This document shows, one piece after another, positions 1 through 5,286 of a stretch of 5,732 bases of DNA. Source of the stretch: Lachnospiraceae bacterium UBA7110 (GTDB lineage: Bacteria; Bacillota; Clostridia; Lachnospirales; Lachnospiraceae); assembly GCA_002492295.1 (NCBI GenBank), contig DKYC01000085.1, positions 24,312 to 30,043 on the forward strand. The letters are read 5' to 3'. How positions within the stretch are numbered: the first letter of the stretch is position 1; each line of letters opens with the position of its first letter. Both the position numbers and the translations under genes were made by a program. The notes below the pieces were generated by a model. The model had not been told where the DNA came from. It saw nothing but the letters and a program-made list of their open reading frames with translations, and ran no database searches.

Positions 1-1
1 A

Positions 2-349
2 AAGATTTTTGAAAGTGAATACCGTTTTTGTGAGATTTTGTGGGCAAATGAACCGGTTTCAAGCAGTGCGCTTGTAAAGCTGTGCAGTGAGCAGCTTGAG
101 TGGAAAAAATCGACTACTTATACCGTAATCAGGCGTTTGTCGGAACGTGGGGTAATTCAGTCGGAAAATGCAATCGTGACTTCACTTGTATCAAGGGAGG
201 AAGCTTTGTCAGCGGAAAGTATGGAGGTGGTAGAAAAAACATTTTCCGGTTCGCTTCCAAGCTTTGTCGCGGCGTTTACCAGGAAAAAGCAGCTTACGGA
301 AAAAGAGATTGATGAAATACAGAAAATTATTGATTCTTATAAGAATTAA
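2..349 (+). CDS. BlaI/MecI-family winged-helix transcriptional repressor (5' partial)
   Basis: The reading frame is open from the first bases to a TAA stop, giving 115 visible residues. The start codon lies before the window, probably by only a few codons, because family members run to about 120-130 residues. A TTG at 38 is internal: it encodes the Leu of the family-typical segment ESEYRFCEILW that opens helix 1. The recognition-helix region (STTYTVIRRLSERGVI) matches the winged helix that BlaI/MecI dimers use to bind operators. The C-terminal part (FSGSLPSFVAAF, then LTEKEIDEI) matches the dimerisation and protease-sensitive tail. In this family the repressor is inactivated when the partner M56 peptidase is triggered, and such a peptidase gene follows 16 nt downstream, presumably co-transcribed. 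The targets are unknown; a role in beta-lactam resistance is not shown, since no beta-lactamase or PBP gene is in view. The promoter and operator lie outside the window. Confidence 0.92.
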   Translation, partial: KIFESEYRFCEILWANEPVSSSALVKLCSEQLEWKKSTTYTVIRRLSERGVIQSENAIVTSLVSREEALSAESMEVVEKTFSGSLPSFVAAFTRKKQLTEKEIDEIQKIIDSYKN

Positions 350-356
350 GGGGGGG
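350..356 (+). promoter_or_regulatory. G-tract ribosome binding site of the M56 peptidase gene
   Basis: Seven consecutive G residues follow the repressor stop codon. With the preceding AA they form an AAGGGGGG-type Shine-Dalgarno site, 9 nt before the ATG at 366. This spacing supports 366 as the real start. The frame stays open upstream to an ATG at 264, but that lies inside the repressor gene and lacks a good site. An ATG at 358 is out of frame and too close. Confidence 0.65.
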
Positions 357-365
357 AATGGCAGT

Positions 366-2294
366 ATGGTTAGAGGATTGTTTTTATCTGTTATAAATCA
401 GGGCATTGCGGCAGGTTATCTGATTACGGCTGTAATTGCAGCAAGGATTCTGCTGAAAAAAGCGCCCAAAAGCGTGTGCTGTATCTTATGGCTGCTTGTA
501 GGAATCCGGCTGATTATGCCGTTTTCAATAGTATCGGTTTTCAGTCTGATGCCAAGCAGTGCTGGAATGCATGGTAATATAGCGGAAATCACAGGGCATG
601 GCATGACACAGCACGATGGGAGTCCGAATGCTTTGGATGCTGCGCCTGTGTTTGACATGGGCAATATTAATGAAGAAATGATATGGGCAAGCGGAATGGA
701 CAATGGCAGTGAGGAGAGCGTAAACATGCCATATGTATATTTTAGCATTGCGTCCGTGATATGGATTGCAGGCATTGGACTGATGCTTCTGTATTTGGCT
801 TTTAGCTGGATTCAGATTGCAGGCAGGGTACGTTTTGCGATTCCTGCCGAGCAGGGAGGTGTCAAATATTACCGGTGTGATAAAATCGTTTCGCCGTTTT
901 TGTTTGGATTTCTTAAAACGCGGATTTATGTGCCTTCTGATTTGAGTGAGGGGGATTTAAGCTATGTGTTAAAGCATGAAACTGTTCACAGGCAGAGAAG
1001 GGATTATCTGATAAAACCGATAGGATATATCCTTTTGGCAGTTTACTGGTTCCATCCGCTTGTATGGGCGGCATATATCCTGATGTGCCGGGACATTGAG
1101 CTAGCCTGTGACGAGAGGGTGATAAAAGAACTTGGAGGAGCGTATAAAAGGGAATATGCGCTTGCATTGCTGTCCTGCTCGACCAACCATAGAACAACCG
1201 CTGCCTGTCCTGTCGCCTTTGGGGAAACCGGCGTGAAGGGGCGGGTAAAAAATATACTGTGCTATAAAAAACCGACTTTTTGGGTAACTGTAGTGACAGT
1301 GACGGTGGTTGCAGCAGTTGCGGTCTGTTTTATGACCGAGAAGGTTGAAACGGATACTGCTGAAAATGGCAGTGGTTCGAAACAGTTTGTTATGGTAAAT
1401 GAGGCAGGCGGTATGAATACGAAGACGCAGACGGCACAAAATACGGCGCGGAATCAGGGGAGGATTGAAAACATACCGCTTACAGATACAGATGAAGCAG
1501 TTCTTCCGGCAGGGAATGTGATTGGTGATACAGGAACGCATAATGAGGCTACGGAGCATTCCTATGATGAATCGGATTGTGTGGATTATCTGGAACAGTG
1601 GGCAAAAGCATTTTGCAGTCGTGACGGAAAGATGATTTTTGCGCTGTCGGATGTGAGCATACGGAGCGAACTGTCGGATTCGCTGAATCTTTCCTGGGGC
1701 ATGGACGATAATCATGTGCGCTACACCACGTTTGGCTGGTCAAGCCCTTGGCCTTGGGACGGAGATGAGAAAAATTACCGGATTCTTTCAGCGTCCGATG
1801 GTGAGGCAGTAATTTTATACTATGCATGGGTATCTGATCCGCATGTTTGGACATGGCGCGAGGAGCTGTCTTATACCATTCAGGACGGAAAATTTAAAGT
1901 GACTGCGGAGAATACGGAGTTTTTTCCGGCAATTTGTGTTGCCGAGGAGTTTTACAAGGCATATCCCGACGGTGTGATAGACGGCACAATGATGGATTAT
2001 TATGCGTATAATCAGGCAGGGGAAGCGTTAAACGGGAATGCCAAAAATCCGGATATGGCAGCCGGTGCATACACGGGACTTGACGCGCCGGACACTGCGG
2101 CAATTAAACTGTTGAATATCTTAGATAATGAAAATAAAGTAAATACCAGTGTATCGTATCTTAACGAGGAAAAGACACAGGCAGTCGTAACGTTTACCTT
2201 TTTGGAAGATGCGAGTACGGCGAAGGTCAAAATGATAAAACCGTACGGGGAGGACGGTATTTGGATTCCGCAGACATACGAAAGCCTGCCGTAA
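366..2294 (+). CDS. BlaR1/MecR1-type M56 membrane zinc metallopeptidase with an unrecognised sensor domain
   Basis: This is a 642-residue membrane signal transducer, likely activating proteolysis of the partner BlaI-type repressor in response to an external signal. Hydrophobic segments lie near residues 5-26, 36-58, 126-148 and 306-323. A 60-residue hydrophilic loop separates the second and third, like the outside loop of BlaR1. The peptidase domain between segments 3 and 4 has the family signature at 169-193 (SPFLFGFLKTRIYVP), the zinc motif HETVH at 204-208, and IELACDE at 244-250, where Glu245 is the likely third zinc ligand. After the last membrane segment comes a Thr/Asn/Gly-rich linker (about 325-399), then an extracellular region of about 240 residues. 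That region includes a Trp-rich patch (FGWSSPWPW, 456-464) and a C-terminal unit at about 526-642. I do not see the SxxK/KTG motifs of a penicillin-binding sensor, so the ligand is unknown. The peptidase role is near certain; partnership with the upstream repressor is inferred from adjacency. Confidence 0.9.
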   Translation: MVRGLFLSVINQGIAAGYLITAVIAARILLKKAPKSVCCILWLLVGIRLIMPFSIVSVFSLMPSSAGMHGNIAEITGHGMTQHDGSPNALDAAPVFDMGNINEEMIWASGMDNGSEESVNMPYVYFSIASVIWIAGIGLMLLYLAFSWIQIAGRVRFAIPAEQGGVKYYRCDKIVSPFLFGFLKTRIYVPSDLSEGDLSYVLKHETVHRQRRDYLIKPIGYILLAVYWFHPLVWAAYILMCRDIELACDERVIKELGGAYKREYALALLSCSTNHRTTAACPVAFGETGVKGRVKNILCYKKPTFWVTVVTVTVVAAVAVCFMTEKVETDTAENGSGSKQFVMVNEAGGMNTKTQTAQNTARNQGRIENIPLTDTDEAVLPAGNVIGDTGTHNEATEHSYDESDCVDYLEQWAKAFCSRDGKMIFALSDVSIRSELSDSLNLSWGMDDNHVRYTTFGWSSPWPWDGDEKNYRILSASDGEAVILYYAWVSDPHVWTWREELSYTIQDGKFKVTAENTEFFPAICVAEEFYKAYPDGVIDGTMMDYYAYNQAGEALNGNAKNPDMAAGAYTGLDAPDTAAIKLLNILDNENKVNTSVSYLNEEKTQAVVTFTFLEDASTAKVKMIKPYGEDGIWIPQTYESLP

Positions 2295-2301
2295 AAAAAT
2301 G

Positions 2302-2336
2302 CAGGTGTCAAGAAAAAATACTTGACACCTGTTTTT
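2302..2336 (+). terminator. Rho-independent terminator after the peptidase gene
   Basis: A perfect 11-bp inverted repeat (CAGGTGTCAAG at 2302-2312 and CTTGACACCTG at 2321-2331) encloses an 8-nt A-rich loop and is followed by TTTTTG. It begins 7 nt after the TAA of the M56 gene, as expected for an intrinsic terminator. An A-run (2293-2299) precedes the stem, so it could also act on the minus strand, although no minus-strand gene needs it here. The 3' arm doubles as the -35 region of the next promoter. Confidence 0.9.
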
Positions 2337-2350
2337 GCATGTAGTATGAT
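2322..2350 (+). promoter_or_regulatory. Sigma-A promoter of the ylxM-ffh-rpsP operon
   Basis: The -35 hexamer TTGACA (2322-2327) is a perfect consensus. It is separated by exactly 17 bp from TATGAT (2345-2350), which matches the -10 consensus at five of six positions. Transcription would start near 2356-2358, about 70 nt before ylxM. The hexamers and spacing are read directly; promoter activity is inferred. The TTGACA sits in the 3' arm of the preceding terminator. Confidence 0.85.
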
Positions 2351-2365
2351 AACAAAGTCGCGTGG

Positions 2366-2389
2366 TACGGTTTTGTGTTTTTAACCGTA
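2366..2389 (+). other. Short stem-loop in the ylxM operon leader
   Basis: TACGGTT (2366-2372) pairs perfectly with AACCGTA (2383-2389) across a 10-nt T-rich loop, about 10 nt after the predicted transcription start. It has no following T-tract, so it is not a terminator. I do not recognise a riboswitch or ribosomal-protein leader. It may only stabilise the 5' end of the message. Confidence 0.4.
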
Positions 2390-2415
2390 AGGATAGCGTG
2401 GGCTGTTGGCAGTAT

Positions 2416-2420
2416 GGAGG
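2416..2420 (+). promoter_or_regulatory. ylxM ribosome binding site, which decides a GTG start
   Basis: GGAGG ends 6 nt before a GTG at 2427, the ideal spacing. The in-frame ATG at 2421 directly abuts the GGAGG, and an in-frame TTG at 2406 lies upstream of it, so neither can use this site. GTG at 2427 is therefore the preferred start. Confidence 0.7.
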
Positions 2421-2426
2421 ATGAAT

Positions 2427-2765
2427 GTGAAAGCAGTGGAGCGTGTCAGTCTGGAAAAGCTGGAATACAAGGGAATGCTTTATGATTTTTACGGGGAGCT
2501 GCTGACACAGCATCAAAAAGGAATTTATGAGGATTCCGTGTTGAACGATTTGTCTCTTGGCGAGATTGCGGATGCGCAGGGAATCAGCAGACAGGGCGTG
2601 CACGATTTGATTAAACGGTGCGATAAAATTCTAAATGATTATGAAAATAAGCTGCATTTGGTTGAGAAATTTGCAAGGATTAAGTGCAATATCCGGCAAA
2701 TTAATGAGCTGACGGATGATGAGCAGATTAAACAATTATCCAATAAAATTATGGAGGAGCTTTGA
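2427..2765 (+). CDS. ylxM: YlxM family SRP-associated helix-turn-helix protein
   Basis: This encodes 112 residues from the GTG at 2427, the usual size for the family (UPF0122). The core LYDFYGELLTQHQKGIYED (about 18-36) followed by a sigma-region-4-like helix-turn-helix at about 42-62 (LSLGEIADAQGISRQGVHD) is the YlxM signature. The last third is charged and helical. YlxM is found with Ffh across Firmicutes and is reported in streptococci to modulate the GTPase activity of the signal recognition particle. It resembles a DNA-binding protein, but the context points to protein targeting. The TGA stop is 3 nt before the ffh ATG, and the ffh ribosome site lies inside the last ylxM codons, so the two are probably translationally coupled. 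Starts at 2421 (two residues longer) or 2406 (seven longer) are possible but fit the ribosome site less well. Confidence 0.93.
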   Translation: MKAVERVSLEKLEYKGMLYDFYGELLTQHQKGIYEDSVLNDLSLGEIADAQGISRQGVHDLIKRCDKILNDYENKLHLVEKFARIKCNIRQINELTDDEQIKQLSNKIMEEL

Positions 2766-2768
2766 TAC

Positions 2769-4124
2769 ATGGCATTTGAAAGCTTAACAGATAAACTGCA
2801 GAATGTTTTCAAAAATTTGCGGAGTAAAGGACGGCTTACGGAGGCAGATGTCAAGGCGGCGCTCAAGGAAGTCAAAATGGCGCTGCTGGAGGCGGATGTC
2901 AATTTTAAGGTGGTTAAGCAGTTTGTAAAATCGGTTGAGGAGCGTGCGATTGGCTCCGATGTCATGAACGGTCTGAATCCGGGTCAGATGGTGATTAAAA
3001 TCGTAAATGAGGAAATGGTATCCCTGATGGGCTCTGAGACAACCGAACTTGAGCTGCAGCCGGGTAAGGCGACGACGGTCATTATGATGTGCGGTCTTCA
3101 GGGCGCGGGTAAGACGACCGCGGCGGCAAAGATTGCGGGAAAGCTTGTTTTAAAGGGAAAGAAACCGTTGCTTGTGGCGTGTGATATTTACCGTCCGGCG
3201 GCAATTGAGCAGTTAAGGATTAATGCCGAAAAACAGCAGGTTGATTTCTTTTCCATGGGGGTGAACCATAAGCCTGTTGACATTGTAAAGGCGTCGTTGG
3301 AGCATGCGTCAAAAAATAACAATAATATTGTAATCATAGATACCGCCGGACGGCTTCACATTGATGAGGACATGATGGCGGAGCTTCAGGAAATCAAGGC
3401 AAATGCCGATGTGCATCAGACGCTTTTGGTGGTTGATGCGATGACAGGGCAGGATGCCGTGAATGTTGCCAAGGAGTTTGACGAAAAAGTAGGTGTAACC
3501 GGTGTTATCTTGTCAAAGATGGACGGTGATACAAGAGGCGGTGCGGCGCTTTCCGTAAAGGCGGTGACCGGAAAACCGATTCTCTTTGTCAGCACGGGAG
3601 AGAAGCTTACGGATATCGAACAGTTCTATCCGGACCGGATGGCAAACCGGATTTTGGGCATGGGCGATGTGCTTACGCTCATAGACAAGGTAGCCGAGGC
3701 GAACCTTGACATGGATGCCGGCAAGGAAAAGGAGATGGCTGCGCGCCTGAAAAAAGGCAGGTTTGATTTTGAGGATTACTTAGAGAGTATGAGTCAGATG
3801 AAAAAGCTTGGCGGGCTGTCGAGTATTTTGGGGATGATGCCCGGCATGGGAATTAAGGCAAGCGATATTGAATCCGCAGTGGATGATAAGCAGCTTGCGC
3901 GCATGGAGGCGATTGTTCTTTCCATGACGCCTGCCGAGAGAAAAGATCCGAAGCTTTTAAATCCAAGCAGAAAGCATCGGATTGCAAAAGGCGCAGGCGT
4001 GGATATCGCAGTGGTAAACCGTTTTATCAAGCAGTTTGAGCAGTCACAGAAGATGATGAAGCAGCTCCCGGGAATGATGGGAGGATTTGGTGGTAAAAAA
4101 GGGAAATTTAAACTTCCTTTTTGA
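2769..4124 (+). CDS. ffh: Signal recognition particle protein Ffh (SRP54 GTPase)
   Basis: Ffh binds signal sequences of nascent membrane and secreted proteins and the SRP RNA, and docks with FtsY at the membrane. At 451 residues it is normal length. The N domain (about 1-95) carries the family motif LLEADVNFKVVK. The G domain holds the P-loop GLQGAGKTT (109-117), DTAGR (191-195) and SKMDGDTRGG (249-258), where Ser replaces the more usual Thr of TKxD. The methionine-rich M domain starts near 325. It has the SMTPAER segment and the RNA-binding stretch PSRKHRIAKGAG (399-410), where GAG replaces the common GSG. The tail is rich in Met, Gly and Lys (KMMKQLPGMMGG). The start is an ATG 9 nt after GGAGGAG (2753-2759), which lies within the end of ylxM. 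Nothing appears broken. Confidence 0.98.
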   Translation: MAFESLTDKLQNVFKNLRSKGRLTEADVKAALKEVKMALLEADVNFKVVKQFVKSVEERAIGSDVMNGLNPGQMVIKIVNEEMVSLMGSETTELELQPGKATTVIMMCGLQGAGKTTAAAKIAGKLVLKGKKPLLVACDIYRPAAIEQLRINAEKQQVDFFSMGVNHKPVDIVKASLEHASKNNNNIVIIDTAGRLHIDEDMMAELQEIKANADVHQTLLVVDAMTGQDAVNVAKEFDEKVGVTGVILSKMDGDTRGGAALSVKAVTGKPILFVSTGEKLTDIEQFYPDRMANRILGMGDVLTLIDKVAEANLDMDAGKEKEMAARLKKGRFDFEDYLESMSQMKKLGGLSSILGMMPGMGIKASDIESAVDDKQLARMEAIVLSMTPAERKDPKLLNPSRKHRIAKGAGVDIAVVNRFIKQFEQSQKMMKQLPGMMGGFGGKKGKFKLPF

Positions 4125-4156
4125 TATAAAATATAAAATTGATGAGGTGAAAAAAC

Positions 4157-4402
4157 ATGGCAGTAAAAATCAGATTAAGAAGAATGGGTCAGAAGAAAGC
4201 TCCTATTTATAGAATTATCGTAGCGGACTCCAGATCCCCAAGAGACGGAAAGTGTATCGAAGAAATCGGTACTTACAATCCCAACACAGATCCGAGTGAG
4301 TTCAAGGTAAACGAAGAACTTGCAAAGAAATGGTTGTCAAACGGAGCGCAGCCTACGGAGACAGTCGCAAAGATTTTCAAGGCGGCAGGCATTGAAAAAT
4401 AA
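4157..4402 (+). CDS. rpsP: 30S ribosomal protein bS16
   Basis: The 81-residue product has the bS16 opening MAVKIRLRRMGQKKAPIYRI, then VADSRSPRDG and IGTYNP, followed by the basic WLSNGAQPTETV segment. It spans the whole family length. bS16 is an early-assembling protein of the 30S body that contacts 16S rRNA. The start is an ATG 7 nt after GAGGTG (4144-4149). All six arginine codons are AGA, while ffh, rimM and trmD also use CGT, CGG or CGC. This fits the strong codon bias of a highly expressed ribosomal protein gene rather than transfer. The gap from ffh is a 32-nt AT-rich stretch. Confidence 0.99.
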   Translation: MAVKIRLRRMGQKKAPIYRIIVADSRSPRDGKCIEEIGTYNPNTDPSEFKVNEELAKKWLSNGAQPTETVAKIFKAAGIEK

Positions 4403-4435
4403 TTCTTTGCATGGAAACACTTGGAGGTGTAAATA

Positions 4436-4663
4436 ATGAAGGAGCTAGTTGAGGTTATTGCGAAGGCTTTAGTGGATAACCCCGATGAAGTCATTGTTAC
4501 GCAGAAGGCAGATGGCAAAAATATTACCGTGGAGCTTCATGTGGCGGCAGATGACATGGGAAAGGTTATCGGCAAGCAGGGAAGAATTGCGAAGGCGATT
4601 CGTTCTGTAGTGAAAGCAGCATCTTCCAAAGAAAATTTGAAGGTCGATGTGGAGATTGTTTAA
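4436..4663 (+). CDS. khpA: KH-domain RNA-binding protein KhpA (YlqC family)
   Basis: This small protein of 75 residues opens with KELVEVIAKALVDNPDEV, typical of KhpA. It consists of a single KH domain with the nucleic-acid-binding GxxG loop GKQG at residues 46-49, in the context VIGKQGRIAKAIRSVVKAA. In streptococci and lactobacilli KhpA pairs with KhpB (EloR/Jag) and affects cell elongation and small-RNA or mRNA binding; the partner gene is not in this window. The start is an ATG 6 nt after a strong GGAGGTG (4423-4429). Its place between rpsP and rimM is the usual Firmicutes arrangement. Confidence 0.97.
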   Translation: MKELVEVIAKALVDNPDEVIVTQKADGKNITVELHVAADDMGKVIGKQGRIAKAIRSVVKAASSKENLKVDVEIV

Positions 4664-4679
4664 CGGCATAAAAATGATA

Positions 4680-4718
4680 AAAGGGTGTTCATAAGGGACT
4701 TTGTTATGGACACCCTTT
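4680..4718 (+). other. Strong stem-loop between khpA and rimM (attenuator or processing hairpin)
   Basis: AAAGGGTGTTCATAA (4680-4694) pairs with TTATGGACACCCTTT (4704-4718) over 15 bp with a single G-U wobble and a 9-nt loop. It lies 17 nt after the khpA stop and 37 nt before the rimM ATG. The + strand continues with AAAAATT rather than a T-tract, so it is a poor intrinsic terminator in the operon's direction. On the minus strand the stem is followed by TTATCATTTTTAT, somewhat more terminator-like. Partial attenuation, RNA processing or 3'-end protection of the rpsP-khpA message is plausible. Confidence 0.6.
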
Positions 4719-4755
4719 AAAAATTCATTAAAGACGGGAAGGGTATGGGTATCTT

Positions 4756-5268
4756 ATGGAGGACTTACTTCAGGTGGGAGCGATTACGCAGACGCACGGT
4801 CTGCGTGGTGAGGTGAAGGTGTTTCCGACCACCGATGACGCGAAACGTTTTAAAAAGCTAAAGGAAGTCATTTTGGACACGGGAAAGGAAAAAAAGGTTC
4901 TTGAGATTGAGGGTGTGAAATTCTTTAAGCAGTTTGTGATTCTCAAGTTTAAGGGCTTTGATGATATTAATGATATTGAGCGCTATAAGGGAAAAAGTCT
5001 TTATGTCACAAGGGAAAATGCCGTGAAGCTGAAAAAGGACGAGTATTTTATTGCGGATTTAATTGGCATTCAGATATATGATGAGAATGACGGATATATG
5101 GGTATTCTAAAGGATGTCATCGTGACGGGCGCAAATGACGTGTATGACATTGCACTGGAGAATGGCAGACGCCTGCTTCTTCCGGCAATCAGGCAGTGTG
5201 TGCTTGCGGTGGATATGGTTCAGCGGAAAATGAAGGTTCATGTTTTGGACGGGCTTTTGGATGATTAG
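4756..5268 (+). CDS. rimM: Ribosome maturation factor RimM
   Basis: RimM binds the 30S subunit (uS19) and assists late maturation of the 16S rRNA head. The 170-residue product is full length. The N-terminal RimM barrel (about 5-92) carries the hallmark VGAITQTHGLRGEVKV (7-22). The C-terminal PRC-barrel (about 96-168) opens with EYFIADLIG and ends with LPAIRQCVLAVDM and VHVLDGLLDD. The ATG at 4756 is the only convenient start that gives the family-typical MEDLLQVG beginning. Its ribosome site is weak: GAAGGG (4738-4743) lies 12 nt away. A GTG at 4774 follows a GGAGG at 4758-4762 but would remove the first six residues. The ATG is preferred, with some doubt. It follows the khpA-rimM stem-loop and precedes trmD by 18 nt. 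Confidence 0.97.
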   Translation: MEDLLQVGAITQTHGLRGEVKVFPTTDDAKRFKKLKEVILDTGKEKKVLEIEGVKFFKQFVILKFKGFDDINDIERYKGKSLYVTRENAVKLKKDEYFIADLIGIQIYDENDGYMGILKDVIVTGANDVYDIALENGRRLLLPAIRQCVLAVDMVQRKMKVHVLDGLLDD

Positions 5269-5275
5269 GGACAGC

Positions 5276-5280
5276 GGAGG
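5276..5280 (+). promoter_or_regulatory. trmD ribosome binding site
   Basis: GGAGG ends 6 nt before the ATG at 5287. An in-frame TTG immediately precedes this ATG (5284) but is less well placed. The site supports 5287 as the start of a gene that is cut off by the window end. Confidence 0.75.
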
Positions 5281-5286
5281 CGTTTG

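Noticed and set aside
100..312. 70-residue + strand frame overlapping the repressor gene
   Set aside because: It is a +1 shadow of the well-supported BlaI-family frame.
264..365. Upstream extension of the M56 peptidase to an ATG inside the repressor gene
   Set aside because: It would add 34 highly basic residues before the first membrane segment and lacks a ribosome site; the ATG at 366 has one.
1101..1715. 204-residue open frame on the minus strand
   Set aside because: It lies wholly opposite the M56 gene, has an odd His/Arg/Cys/Ile-rich composition, no recognisable motif, and the + strand frame is clearly the real gene.
2336..2350. Possible BlaI operator half-site (TGTA) in the ylxM promoter
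   Set aside because: Only one short half-site with no convincing dyad partner; expected by chance. It would be interesting only if repressor binding were shown.
2295..2426. SRP RNA, tRNA or riboswitch in the gap before ylxM
   Set aside because: The gap is explained by a terminator, a promoter and a short leader; no SRP RNA tetraloop helix, tRNA fold or known aptamer is visible.
2121..2603. 160-residue minus-strand open frame spanning the end of the peptidase gene, the intergenic region and the start of ylxM
   Set aside because: It runs through the terminator and promoter, has unnatural composition and no family resemblance; it is a shadow frame.
4417..4430. Small inverted repeat ACAC/GTGT around the khpA ribosome site
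   Set aside because: Only 4 bp with a 6-nt loop; too weak to sequester the GGAGGTG and expected by chance.
4683..4725. Full rho-independent terminator between khpA and rimM
   Set aside because: The stem is strong, but the + strand downstream sequence is A-rich rather than a T-tract, and essential operon genes follow.
4945..4982. Short direct repeat of GATATTAATGATATTGA type in rimM
   Set aside because: It encodes the ordinary segment FDDINDIERY of RimM and reflects codon repetition, not a repeat element.
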